From: Veillonella rogosae JCM 15642
GTDB taxonomy: Bacteria; Bacillota; Negativicutes; Veillonellales; Veillonellaceae
DNA length: 64,000 nt
Assembly (NCBI RefSeq): GCF_002959775.1
Contig: NZ_PPCX01000010.1
Coordinates: forward strand, 310,001-374,000
Direction: 5' to 3'
The position numbers and the translations under genes were made by a program. The notes beneath the pieces are model-generated. The model searched no databases and was not told the DNA's origin. It saw only the letters and a list, made by a program, of their open reading frames with translations. This document shows positions 41,063-50,583 of this stretch, piece after piece (within the stretch, counting starts at the first letter, position 1; every line of letters begins with the position of its first letter).

Positions 41063-41893
41063 TTATAATCGCTCAGCTACATCGATTCTATGTAATAGCT
41101 CTTTCGCCAGTTCTTTGGCGGTTTTGAATTCCTCATTTGAAAGCACCATAAGTACAAAGCTATCGGTCCCAATATCCATGCCTGCTAACGTATAGTTTTC
41201 CCATTTAGAGTTAAGATCAGCACACCAGTCCATAATAACTTGATCTTCATCTAATGCTGCTGGGTCAATCGTTAGATTTTCGCTAGTATCTAAAGACTTG
41301 TTACGTATTAATTTCTGTACATAATAAATAAAATCCTCTAATTCACATTTACAGCTTAGCTCTACGGCATATCCTTTAGCTACTAATTTTTCATAGAGAT
41401 TCCACCAGCTATCTTCTAATTCTTCCATGGAACGTAACTTTGCCTTCGTCATAAACGATTTAGCTTGTTTAGCATCGCCTAGCAATAATGTTGCTAGCTC
41501 CGTAAATGTAGGTCGCATCTGATCGATATCTAGATACGCTACTTCTACACACAAACTACAATCAGGTACTCTGCGTTTTTTCACAAAGGCCCGCATCATC
41601 TTCACTGCGTCAGGATAACTTACATCAGCCATACGATACGTCTTACCATCTATGTCTAAGAATATATCTACTGCATCTGGTGTTTTTCCTACACGCGCTT
41701 TCATCGCAGTGCAACCATCGATGGCATGAGGTGGATACAATTCTATATACATGAAAAATCCATCATGCATAGCCTTTAGAGTATTATCTATTCCTACTAT
41801 ATTAAAACCATTTCGATTATAATCAGGGCACTTCAAATGCCATTCTTCGTAGTTGTCGAACAGTTTCTCTTGAATCCAATTGTAAAAGCTCAT
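41063..41893 (-). CDS. Hypothetical protein, possible DUF6630 type, first gene of the immunity-like array
   Basis: Protein of 276 residues. The segment WWNLYEKLVAKGYAVELSCKCELEDFIYYVQKL near residue 165 resembles the DUF6630 pattern; the assignment is tentative. The C-terminus LAGMDIGTDSFVLMVLSNEEFKTAKELAKEL recalls short beta-alpha units. The ATG lies six bases after GGAGA; a GTG two codons upstream is inside the site. It is the first gene of the array, and a 12-bp minisatellite lies 46-94 bp upstream, next to its likely promoter. Confidence 0.58.
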   Translation of the reverse strand: MSFYNWIQEKLFDNYEEWHLKCPDYNRNGFNIVGIDNTLKAMHDGFFMYIELYPPHAIDGCTAMKARVGKTPDAVDIFLDIDGKTYRMADVSYPDAVKMMRAFVKKRRVPDCSLCVEVAYLDIDQMRPTFTELATLLLGDAKQAKSFMTKAKLRSMEELEDSWWNLYEKLVAKGYAVELSCKCELEDFIYYVQKLIRNKSLDTSENLTIDPAALDEDQVIMDWCADLNSKWENYTLAGMDIGTDSFVLMVLSNEEFKTAKELAKELLHRIDVAERL

Positions 41894-41939
41894 ATACACT
41901 CTCCACTATATACTGTCGCTTACATATAATATTTAACTG

Positions 41940-41987
41940 AATATGTATCTGAAAATGTATCTGAAAATGTAACTAAATATGTATCTT
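41940..41987. repeat. Four 12-bp tandem repeats upstream of the immunity-like array
   Basis: AATATGTATCTG, AAAATGTATCTG, AAAATGTAACTA and AATATGTATCTT run head to tail. A TATTAT -10-like sequence follows on the minus strand at about 17 bp, so copy-number change could shift promoter spacing. Confidence 0.8.
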
Positions 41988-42032
41988 AATTATATCATTA
42001 TTAAGGAATACTTATAATAAAAGCATAGGATA

Positions 42033-42068
42033 AAAAAACTCCTACAAGAGAAACCTTGTAGGAGTTTT
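42033..42068 (-). terminator. Terminator of the YadA-like adhesin gene
   Basis: AAACTCCTACAAG/CTTGTAGGAGTTT with a six-base loop, eight bases past the stop codon, T-rich on the minus strand. Confidence 0.88.
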
Positions 42069-42075
42069 GATTACA

Positions 42076-44220
42076 TTATTTAGATTCTAATTTAGCTGCT
42101 AATTCACTATATTTTTGTGCTAGTTCATTATACTTTTCAGCTAAGTCTTTCATATCTTTCTTAAGTTGTGCTGCATCTTCAGTAGTTACCTCTTCAGAGC
42201 TTTTACCAAATTTGAAATTGGCACCCAAGCTAATAGAATTACGACCGTTACCAACGGTAGTGGCAGCATTAAACATTGTGTTTTTATTAGGGCGATAGAA
42301 TGCACCTAAAGCCGCTGCATTAGCATTTTTATAGTTACCAAAGCCAACGGAGTAGGACCATTTATCATGTTTATCGAAATCTAATGGATGCAAGCCAGCG
42401 AGTGCTGCAGAAGCGGCTGCTACGCTAGATACTTGTTGATCAGTGTAAGATTTGGCTTCATTTAAGCTATTAGCGCCGCCATTAATAATACGATTATTTA
42501 ACGTATTAATATCGCCTTCTATAGTAGTGATACGATTTTCATGATTATCTACCACGTCTTTAATGGCATGTAGTTGGGACCCATTAACTGCATCAGTAGA
42601 TGTAGCAGATACACGGCCTGCCGCTACATTTGTAATCGTACGTTCTGCACCACTATCACCAATGCTCAATGTACCAACCGCATTTCCACCAGCAAAGTTA
42701 TAGGTTCTGCCGCCGATAACACCAGAGTTAGTAGATACTGCTGTAGCCGTAACAGACTTAGCACCTAATGCAATGCTATTGTCTGTGGCAGCCATCGCAT
42801 TCGTACCAATAGCAATGGAATTTTCATTAAGAGCTTTAGCAGTATTGCCGATTGCAGTAGAGTTTTTACCAGAAGCCTCTGCTATAAAGCCAATGGCATT
42901 AGATGCAAAGCCTGTCGCTTTAGAAAGACCCATCGCATTAGCCGCTCTGCCGGAAGCTACGGAAGATACACCAAGTGCTGTGGAATATGTATCAGATGCT
43001 TGTGCATTATCACCGATAGCTGTAGATTGAGCACCAGTAGCTTTGGAAATAGTACCTACTGCAGTACCACCCCAACCAGTTGCTACAGAGTCAGTACCGA
43101 TGGATACTGCTAACTCATCTGCTGTCGTATTTCTACCAATTACAATACTACCAGCCTTTGCGATATTAGCTGCTTTACCGATAGCAATAGAATCAACGCC
43201 ATCTACAGTTGCATTTGTACCAATAGCAATACCATTTTCCTTTGTTGTAGTTGCGCTATGACCGATTGCTAAGGAGTCCTTTTCTGCTGCATTCGCTAAT
43301 GTGCCAGCAGCAAAGGCACTTTTACCAGCACTAGTAGAATAGTTACCTAATGCTACAGCATCCTCATTAGAAGCTGCAGTTTTAAAGCCTAATGCTGTAG
43401 AATACGCACCGCTAGCATTTGCATAAGATCCCACTGCAGTTGTATTCATAGCAGTTGCTTCCGCATTAAAACCAAATGCAGAGGACTGATTACCAGAACC
43501 TGTGGAGCTATAACCTACTGCTGTAGCGTAATCATTTTTTGCTTTTGCATTATAGCCAATCGCTGTGCCCATAATGTTATTGGCCTTTGCATTATTACCA
43601 ATAGCAACTGTATTTAGAGCAGTTGCTTCTGCTTTACGACCAATGGCATACGCATCATCGGATGTTGCTTTCGCAGTATCACCAAAGGCGATAGCATTAT
43701 TACCTTGAACCTTAGCACCAGTACCACCTACCAAAGCATTATTACCTTTAATGGTATTATTCTTACCTAAAGCCACAGAGTCATGTCCGTCAATACTATT
43801 ATATGAACCAACTAATAAAGAATTAATCGCATCGTCATTATTGGCATGGCCAAAGCCGCCTACGATATTATTAGTACCACCAACAGTATTGCTAGTACCT
43901 ACTACCAAGCTGTGAGTAGCAGAGTTTGTATTATACCAACCTGCTACGATACTGCCCGGACCAGATGCAGTATTATTAGTACCAGAAGTAATACTATTAG
44001 AAGCAGAAGGTCGAACTGTATTATTGTCACCACCGAGCAATATATTATTTACAGGGGAGAACATATCATTCTCAACTTTGTTATCTCCACCATAAGCAAT
44101 CGAATTCTTTATGCTTAATGGCGCAGCAGTGGTAGCACTAATATCTAAGTTGGATGCTGCAAGTGCTGTTGTAGTAATACTTGCGGTAATCATAGCCGTT
44201 AACAGTAATTCTTTTTTCAT
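42076..44220 (-). CDS. YadA-like trimeric autotransporter adhesin
   Basis: Outer-membrane trimeric adhesin (type Vc secretion) of 714 residues. Signal peptide MKKELLLTAMITASITTTALA. Residues about 60-490 are left-handed beta-roll head repeats (SxAxGxxAxAxG type, e.g. AIGNNAKANNIMGTAIGYNA). Then come a neck (GRVSATSTDAVNGSQLHAI near 545), a coiled-coil stalk (ENRITTIEGDINTLNNRI) and the anchor barrel (AGLHPLDFDKHDKWSYSVGFG … NSISLGANFKFG). Unusually, about 45 residues of heptad-rich helix follow the last barrel strand, where most YadA proteins end. Likely function is attachment to host or to other oral bacteria. Start follows AAAGGGGGAAACCAA. Confidence 0.93.
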   Translation of the reverse strand: MKKELLLTAMITASITTTALAASNLDISATTAAPLSIKNSIAYGGDNKVENDMFSPVNNILLGGDNNTVRPSASNSITSGTNNTASGPGSIVAGWYNTNSATHSLVVGTSNTVGGTNNIVGGFGHANNDDAINSLLVGSYNSIDGHDSVALGKNNTIKGNNALVGGTGAKVQGNNAIAFGDTAKATSDDAYAIGRKAEATALNTVAIGNNAKANNIMGTAIGYNAKAKNDYATAVGYSSTGSGNQSSAFGFNAEATAMNTTAVGSYANASGAYSTALGFKTAASNEDAVALGNYSTSAGKSAFAAGTLANAAEKDSLAIGHSATTTKENGIAIGTNATVDGVDSIAIGKAANIAKAGSIVIGRNTTADELAVSIGTDSVATGWGGTAVGTISKATGAQSTAIGDNAQASDTYSTALGVSSVASGRAANAMGLSKATGFASNAIGFIAEASGKNSTAIGNTAKALNENSIAIGTNAMAATDNSIALGAKSVTATAVSTNSGVIGGRTYNFAGGNAVGTLSIGDSGAERTITNVAAGRVSATSTDAVNGSQLHAIKDVVDNHENRITTIEGDINTLNNRIINGGANSLNEAKSYTDQQVSSVAAASAALAGLHPLDFDKHDKWSYSVGFGNYKNANAAALGAFYRPNKNTMFNAATTVGNGRNSISLGANFKFGKSSEEVTTEDAAQLKKDMKDLAEKYNELAQKYSELAAKLESK

Positions 44221-44400
44221 TTGGTTTCCCCCTTTTAAGACAACACAAACAATAAACCTAAAAAAAGATTCAAAGCTATCTAATGGAACTTGAATCTTAT
44301 TGTACCCCTCTATACACTATTCATTGTCAAAATATGAATAAAATATGAATATTACTCTAATATTATAAGTCTAGCTCATAAGAATTGCAAGAAAATACAA
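44221..44400. other. Upstream region of the adhesin gene
   Basis: AT-rich stretch with the adhesin leader. It must hold its promoter, but I cannot choose between several A/T-rich -10 candidates. Confidence 0.4.
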
Positions 44401-44442
44401 AAAAGAAGGTATACGGCTTATAAAAGCTGTATACCTTCTTTT
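44401..44442 (-). terminator. Terminator of tRNA-Arg
   Basis: AAAAGAAGGTATAC/GTATACCTTCTTTT stem directly after the tRNA 3' end on the minus strand. Confidence 0.85.
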
Positions 44443-44448
44443 CTATAC

Positions 44449-44525
44449 TGGTGCGCCTAGAGGGATTCGAACCCCCGACTCACAGTTTAGGAAACTGCAG
44501 CTCTTTCCTCCTGAGCTATAGACGC
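44449..44525 (-). tRNA. tRNA-Arg (anticodon CCT)
   Basis: The cloverleaf folds on the minus strand: acceptor GCGTCTA/TAGGCGC, D-arm GCTC/GAGC, anticodon stem GCAGT/ACTGT with loop TTCCTAA (anticodon CCT, reading AGG), T-arm GGGGG-TTCGAAT-CCCTC and an encoded CCA end. All stems have only G-T wobbles. A terminator follows. Confidence 0.95.
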
Positions 44526-44573
44526 ATGTATACTTTATTATATCGTTTTTAATAAAGTATACGCAAGGCGCCC

Positions 44574-45464
44574 TTATTGTTGTAGGTATTGGTTATTTAC
44601 TTGTTTTTGTTCTTCTGGGCTGAGGTTTTGGTAGCCTTTAGCTAATGCACTTACCCAAGATCCATAAGCAGGGTTTGGGAATACCACAAAGGTAGTACCA
44701 AAGTCTTCTTTATGAGTATCGATAATCGCATTTCGTTCAGCTAAGGTCTTACCTTTGGTTCCGATTGGGAAGTCCCCTGCATTATCGCCCATATACACAA
44801 TTACGTTGTATTTCTTAGCAATCGCATCAAAGCGAGGTTGTTTGTCAGAGTCTTTTTCGAATAGTAGTACATGGTTTTTATCAACAGATGGGAAGCCTAA
44901 TTCTTTAAAGTTCTGTATCGTTACATCAAGATTTACTGGGGCGTAACGGTTTGATACGTAGAAAATTTCTACACCTTGTTTATGAACTTCATTTAAAAAT
45001 TCAACGGCTCCAGGCATGGCTTGTGATTTCCCTTGATGTACCGCTTGGCGCCACCAAGGAGCATCGAAGCGACCATTGCCATTAGCAATGCTTTCACCCA
45101 TCAGTTTTGTATTGTCTACTACTGTTTCATCAGCATCAAGAACGATAGCTAAAGGCTTTCTCTGATGAGACGGATCTGCAACAGCCATTTTAACAAGATT
45201 CATCGCTACATTATACCCCTGATATGCCAGTGCTCTGTACTCAGCAGAGGTACGCATCCATAACAGCCCCATCGTCTCAGTATCAGCTTGGTACTGCTGC
45301 TTTTGCTTGAGCGCTGCCTGTTCCGCCTGAGTCGTAACAGTAGTAGGACCTATGCTACTTGCTTTCACCGTCGTCGGAGAGTCCGCCTGTACTACAGGAC
45401 CGACGCAAAGGCTACCGCCAAGACAAGCCACCGCTACATACCATGCCAAACTACTACGTTTCAT
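44574..45464 (-). CDS. Class C acid phosphatase / 5'-nucleotidase, e(P4) lipoprotein family
   Basis: Secreted HAD-superfamily phosphatase of 296 residues. The N-terminus has an export signal ending near VVQA; a lipobox-like VAC near residue 14 leaves lipidation possible. Catalytic motifs: AIVLDADETVVDN (nucleophile and acid Asp) near 100, IFYVSNRYAP with motif II Ser, and VYMGDNAGDFPIG with the metal-binding Asp pair. Relatives remove phosphate from NMN, nucleotides or small phosphates at the outer membrane, feeding NAD or phosphate salvage. Start follows GGAGGCAATT. Single-gene unit. Confidence 0.92.
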   Translation of the reverse strand: MKRSSLAWYVAVACLGGSLCVGPVVQADSPTTVKASSIGPTTVTTQAEQAALKQKQQYQADTETMGLLWMRTSAEYRALAYQGYNVAMNLVKMAVADPSHQRKPLAIVLDADETVVDNTKLMGESIANGNGRFDAPWWRQAVHQGKSQAMPGAVEFLNEVHKQGVEIFYVSNRYAPVNLDVTIQNFKELGFPSVDKNHVLLFEKDSDKQPRFDAIAKKYNVIVYMGDNAGDFPIGTKGKTLAERNAIIDTHKEDFGTTFVVFPNPAYGSWVSALAKGYQNLSPEEQKQVNNQYLQQ

Positions 45465-45551
45465 AATTGCCTCCTAACCACATTTGCTCTCTGTATAAAT
45501 ACAATACACAATGTAATTCTACATAGTTATACTAAAACCCTTTTTGAAAAT

Positions 45552-45596
45552 AAAAAACACCTTGTTCCTACCATAATAGGATACAAGGTGCATTTT
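45552..45596. terminator. Terminator downstream of the 94-residue protein
   Basis: CACCTTGTTCCTA pairs with TAGGA-t-ACAAGGTG; A-rich on one side and T-rich on the other. It follows the minus-strand gene ending at 45613. Confidence 0.75.
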
Positions 45597-45612
45597 GTTT
45601 ATGTCCTTTTGT

Positions 45613-45897
45613 TTACGCTGGACGGCTCCAGTCGACTTGTACGTCGATAGCTTCCCACATGCGTGTTAAAGCTAATTTTAAGTTGTCCAAAGATTCTAAT
45701 GGCTTTACGTTCAATCGTTCATATGTATCAAGACCTGTAGCATGCTCAATGGCATGTTCGTCGTTTAAGTAAGCGATAACCTTATCAACCCACTCTTGTT
45801 CAGGTAAATCTACGGACACTGTTTTTGCTTCTGTGTCATAGGACAAGAAACCATTGCTGTTGATGCCATAATGGATGGCTACGCGAAATAAACTCAT
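45613..45897 (-). CDS. Hypothetical protein, 94 residues
   Basis: Not recognised. A soluble protein starting MSLFRVAIHYGINSNGFLSYD, with EQEWVDKVIAYLNDEHAIEHATGLDTYERL and a C-terminal helix. Start follows GAGAGGTATAGAT. It lies about 90 bp downstream of dinB with a GTGAAAGT copy between them. No catalytic residues or membrane segment are visible. Confidence 0.6.
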   Translation of the reverse strand: MSLFRVAIHYGINSNGFLSYDTEAKTVSVDLPEQEWVDKVIAYLNDEHAIEHATGLDTYERLNVKPLESLDNLKLALTRMWEAIDVQVDWSRPA

Positions 45898-45987
45898 ATC
45901 TATACCTCTCTTGCGGTAATTTATTAACACTATACCCATATTGTAACATGAACAATTATATTAGTGAAAGTATTCAATATGAGTTCA

Positions 45988-47466
45988 TCAGAATTTTTTA
46001 AGTTCCTTCTTATCAGTAGATTTTGTGTCCTCATTGGCAGATGTATCATCTGTTGTATTAGACAGTGTATCATCTGCCGTATTAGACGATATATCACCTA
46101 CCGTATTAGATGGTGCATCTCCACGAGCATCTACTGCAGATTTCAGTTCTGATCGTTTTCGACGTGTTCCATTGTCTCCGTGAAAGCGTTGCCACAGCGC
46201 CCCGCTCATGATGACGGTCTCCCCAAATTTAGACTCTAACGAATCGAGTACACTAGCTAGCTTATCTTCCGTTTCATCCTGTGGTGATTCAAAGAGGCTA
46301 TCCTGCATAGGAACCTCCTCATCAAGTCCACTGACAGTAAGGCCTAACAGGCGTATAGGACCAGGCGGCTCCATAAAGGTAATCTCTTTAGAACTACTAT
46401 ATTTAGAATTCCTAGACTTTACCTTTGTAGTTGCCCCTAACATTTCCACATCTTTCTTTGTGCCTTTAGGCTGCTTGCTCGTCTTATCTTGCATGAGCTT
46501 GTTCCAAAGGATCAGCGCAGTTTCGAAGAACACATGCTCATGGTCTGATGGCGTGTCTAACCGCTTTTGCCGGGATACGGTGGTGAAATCATCGTACCGA
46601 ACCTTAATCGACACGGTGTGCCCTAAGAGATTGCGTTTTCTCAATCGTTTTGATAAGCGATTCGCAAAGTATCTAAACTCTAGTTCAATGGCACTACCAT
46701 CCGTTAAATCTTCTTCGTAGGTTTCCTCAGCTCCGATAGACTGTATTTTGCGATCGGTTTCCACCGGTCTATCGTCAATCCCGTTCGCTAGTTCCCATAT
46801 GCGGCGCGCCTGGTTACCCACGTGGGGAATTAAACTGCTTTCATCAGGCAATGCTTGAATATGACGCATCAAGTGAAAGCCTCCTGTTTTCAGAATTTTC
46901 TCCGTACGGGGACCTACGCCCCAAATACGTTTAATCGGTAACGGAGCTAAAATCTCTTTTTCACGGCCATAAGGTATGACTACAAGGCCATCGGGCTTAT
47001 CTAAATCGGAGGCCAATTTAGCAAGGAATTTGTTCGGTGCTAAACCTGCAGAGATGATGAGTCCAGTTTCCTCAAATACACGGTCTTTAATGGCTCTGCC
47101 CAGTGCTTTAGGTCCACTGTACATGGTAGACATACCGCTAACCTCGAGGAAGGCCTCATCTACAGATAGGGGCTCAATGTAAGGAGTGAATTCTTTCATA
47201 ATGGAAAAAATCTGTTCCGATACCTCTTTATAGCGGTCCATGCGAGGATATACGTAGATACCATCGGGACAGAGTTTCTTAGCTCGTGAAATAGGCATGG
47301 CCGAATGAACACCGAATTTGCGCGCCTCATAGGAACAGGTAGCAACGACGCCACGTGAAGAAAGACCACCCACGATAACGGGGTGGCCTTTATATTCTGG
47401 ATGATCCAGTTGTTCGATGGACGCGAAGAATGCATCCATATCAACATGCATAATCCATCGTCTCAT
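45988..47466 (-). CDS. dinB: DNA polymerase IV (Y family)
   Basis: Translesion DNA polymerase of 492 residues, longer than the usual 350-420. Palm and catalytic motifs are MHVDMDAFFASIEQLDHP (first acidic residue) and EPLSVDEAFLEVSG (SVDE); the helix-hairpin-helix region is PIKRIWGVGPRTEKIL, and the little-finger domain follows. Beyond about residue 385 a low-complexity tail begins, with 8-residue repeats SNTADDTL, SNTTDDTS and SNTVGDIS, ending in a Lys-rich KKELKKF. No beta-clamp motif was located with confidence. It is two bases downstream of the ArsR-type gene and likely co-transcribed. Confidence 0.95.
   Translation of the reverse strand: MRRWIMHVDMDAFFASIEQLDHPEYKGHPVIVGGLSSRGVVATCSYEARKFGVHSAMPISRAKKLCPDGIYVYPRMDRYKEVSEQIFSIMKEFTPYIEPLSVDEAFLEVSGMSTMYSGPKALGRAIKDRVFEETGLIISAGLAPNKFLAKLASDLDKPDGLVVIPYGREKEILAPLPIKRIWGVGPRTEKILKTGGFHLMRHIQALPDESSLIPHVGNQARRIWELANGIDDRPVETDRKIQSIGAEETYEEDLTDGSAIELEFRYFANRLSKRLRKRNLLGHTVSIKVRYDDFTTVSRQKRLDTPSDHEHVFFETALILWNKLMQDKTSKQPKGTKKDVEMLGATTKVKSRNSKYSSSKEITFMEPPGPIRLLGLTVSGLDEEVPMQDSLFESPQDETEDKLASVLDSLESKFGETVIMSGALWQRFHGDNGTRRKRSELKSAVDARGDAPSNTVGDISSNTADDTLSNTTDDTSANEDTKSTDKKELKKF
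46055..46126. repeat. 24-bp tandem repeats in the dinB 3' coding end
   Basis: GTATTAGA recurs at 46055, 46079 and 46103, a strict 24-bp period encoding the 8-residue tail repeat. Copy-number change would keep the frame. Confidence 0.8.
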
Positions 47467-47468
47467 TG

Positions 47469-47813
47469 TTACGCTTCTTTTTCGTGCTCAGAAATACGGC
47501 AGTATTTAATTTGTGCGCAAATACACTCATCCTTAGATTTATATAATTGAGGGATGATCTCTAAAATATCGCCAAATGTAGCTTCATTAATGGAATAACG
47601 AGTCCATAAGCCATTACGTTGAGAGTTAACTACACCTGCATCAATTAAGATTTTCATGTGGTAGCTCAACGTAGATTGAGACAAATTGAAGCTAGCTAAA
47701 ATATCAGCTGCACATAATTCATTGCAAGACAACATATCGATGATGTGTAATCTTGTTTCATCGCTTAATGCCTTGAAAATCGTAGCTAAACGTTCATAAG
47801 AAACTTCAACCAT
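47469..47813 (-). CDS. ArsR/SmtB family transcriptional regulator
   Basis: Winged-helix repressor of 114 residues. IFKALSDETRLHIIDMLSCNELCAADILASFNLSQSTLSYHMKILIDAGVVNSQRNGLWTRYSI is the ArsR fold; CNELCAADI matches the place of the ELCVCDL metal-binding motif but has one Cys fewer. A C-terminal CICAQIKYC could supply further thiol ligands. It probably senses a metal or oxidant. Start follows GAGGAGTTAAAGAT. It is transcribed with dinB, an unusual partner for an ArsR regulator. Confidence 0.9.
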   Translation of the reverse strand: MVEVSYERLATIFKALSDETRLHIIDMLSCNELCAADILASFNLSQSTLSYHMKILIDAGVVNSQRNGLWTRYSINEATFGDILEIIPQLYKSKDECICAQIKYCRISEHEKEA

Positions 47814-48354
47814 ATCTTTAACTCCTCAAATCCGTATCAAAAAATGTCAATCTACTTTCTTGAATCTATTATATACTATTTCTTAATGTAAATCTATTTT
47901 TTTCTTTATATTTGTATCTTAATAATTTATTATGAATATCATTTTTAAATAAATGAGTAATTTTTATCACATTATAAACTCATTTAAGCACGCCACAGGT
48001 TGTATATCATGAATATTTTAAATAAATTTTCATCTCATAGATTTATTTAGTTATACATTAAATCGTATATATAAAGATTTTATACAATTTTCTTCTATAG
48101 AATTTCCGATATACACATTTTCCGATAACCTTATAGCATACTTCGATATACCGCACCACATTAGTGACCGAAAGGATTAGATGTATTATACTTTTTTTGT
48201 AGTCTAAATCATTTCATTACAAAAGGCTCCTCTTAGAGGAGCCTTATCTGTATAATTCTATAAATCGATTGCATAGCAGTAAAATTATAGCAATTATACT
48301 ACTACATCGACGCTATCGAATGTAATCATTTATATTATATCAAATTAGTATAGC
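47814..48354. other. Intergenic region between purA and the arsR-dinB unit
   Basis: About 540 bp, very AT-rich. It holds the purA terminator and, near 47850-47900, two partially matching TACT…ATCTATT segments upstream of the ArsR gene that could be its operator. No gene was supported. Confidence 0.5.
48223..48245 (-). terminator. Terminator of purA
   Basis: Perfect 10-bp stem AAGGCTCCTC/GAGGAGCCTT with a three-base loop, about 110 bp beyond the purA stop codon, TTTTG following on the minus strand. Confidence 0.75.
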
Positions 48355-49985
<1,631 letters not shown>

Positions 49986-49986
49986 A

Positions 49987-50337
49987 TTATGTATACCTCT
50001 CAATATAATCATTCTTATATCTAACAGCTAATTCAATAGCATTCTTCGGTGTTTTCATAGATTTTTTTACAAAACCATTTGTTAATACAATTTGTCTGCC
50101 TACAAAGAAAAAATATAATATCCGAGAAATATTGGACCCTTGCTTCGTTCGCAACTCATAAATACCATCCTCTAAATGTTTAGACTGAGGTTCTCTCAAA
50201 CGATTACCATATAATTCAAGTATCTTTAGATCTCGAATTGTTTTAGCTCGTTGCTTATCTGAAAGCTCATTTAAGAATACTTTTGCTGGCTTTTCTCCAC
50301 GTAGAGTTTCATAAAAAACAATAGAAAACGTATCCAT
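49987..50337 (-). CDS. HigB-like/Gp49 RelE-superfamily toxin
   Basis: Protein of 116 residues in the phage Gp49/HigB branch of RelE toxins: FYETLRGEKPAKVFLNELSDKQRAKTIRDLKILELYGNRLREPQSKHLEDGIYELRTKQGSNISRILYFFFVGRQIVLTNGFVKKSMKTPKNAIELA. The RTKQG…RILYFF strand and KKS-KTP end are characteristic. The predicted activity is ribosome-dependent mRNA cleavage. Two ATG codons abut; the second has the better spacing to AGGAGG. A palindrome 40 bp upstream is the likely operator. Confidence 0.9.
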   Translation of the reverse strand: MDTFSIVFYETLRGEKPAKVFLNELSDKQRAKTIRDLKILELYGNRLREPQSKHLEDGIYELRTKQGSNISRILYFFFVGRQIVLTNGFVKKSMKTPKNAIELAVRYKNDYIERYT

Positions 50338-50376
50338 CATATTCCTCCTAGTACTAGAAGAAATCTTTACTTAAAT

Positions 50377-50394
50377 TATATGTTAAAACATATA
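50377..50394. promoter_or_regulatory. Probable HigBA operator
   Basis: TATATGTT-AA-AACATATA, 8-bp arms, about 40 bp before the toxin start. XRE antitoxins of HigA type bind such palindromes. Confidence 0.6.
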
Positions 50395-50464
50395 TTCAGT
50401 AAAGATATGAGATATAGAAATTTAAAGTCTTACTACATCCAATATAAGTATCTAGCCCCGTAAA

Positions 50465-50499
50465 GTAAAAAAATAGGAGGTGACCATTAGTCACCTCCC
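50465..50499 (-). terminator. Terminator of the MFS gene
   Basis: GGAGGTGAC/GTCACCTCC with a CATTA-type loop and TTTTTTT following on the minus strand, about 85 bp past the stop. Confidence 0.88.
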
Positions 50500-50583
50500 A
50501 TGTATTGACATTTTAACTAGTCAAAGTATTCTATTTTGCCCTAGATACTATTCCATTTTCAATTTTTATCTGTTTCTTAAGTA

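Noticed and set aside
35238-41893. Contact-dependent inhibition (CdiBAI) or T6SS island
   Set aside because: No two-partner secretion gene, filamentous haemagglutinin, VgrG, PAAR or toxin domain is present. The YadA-like adhesin next door has an ordinary anchor and no C-terminal toxin module.
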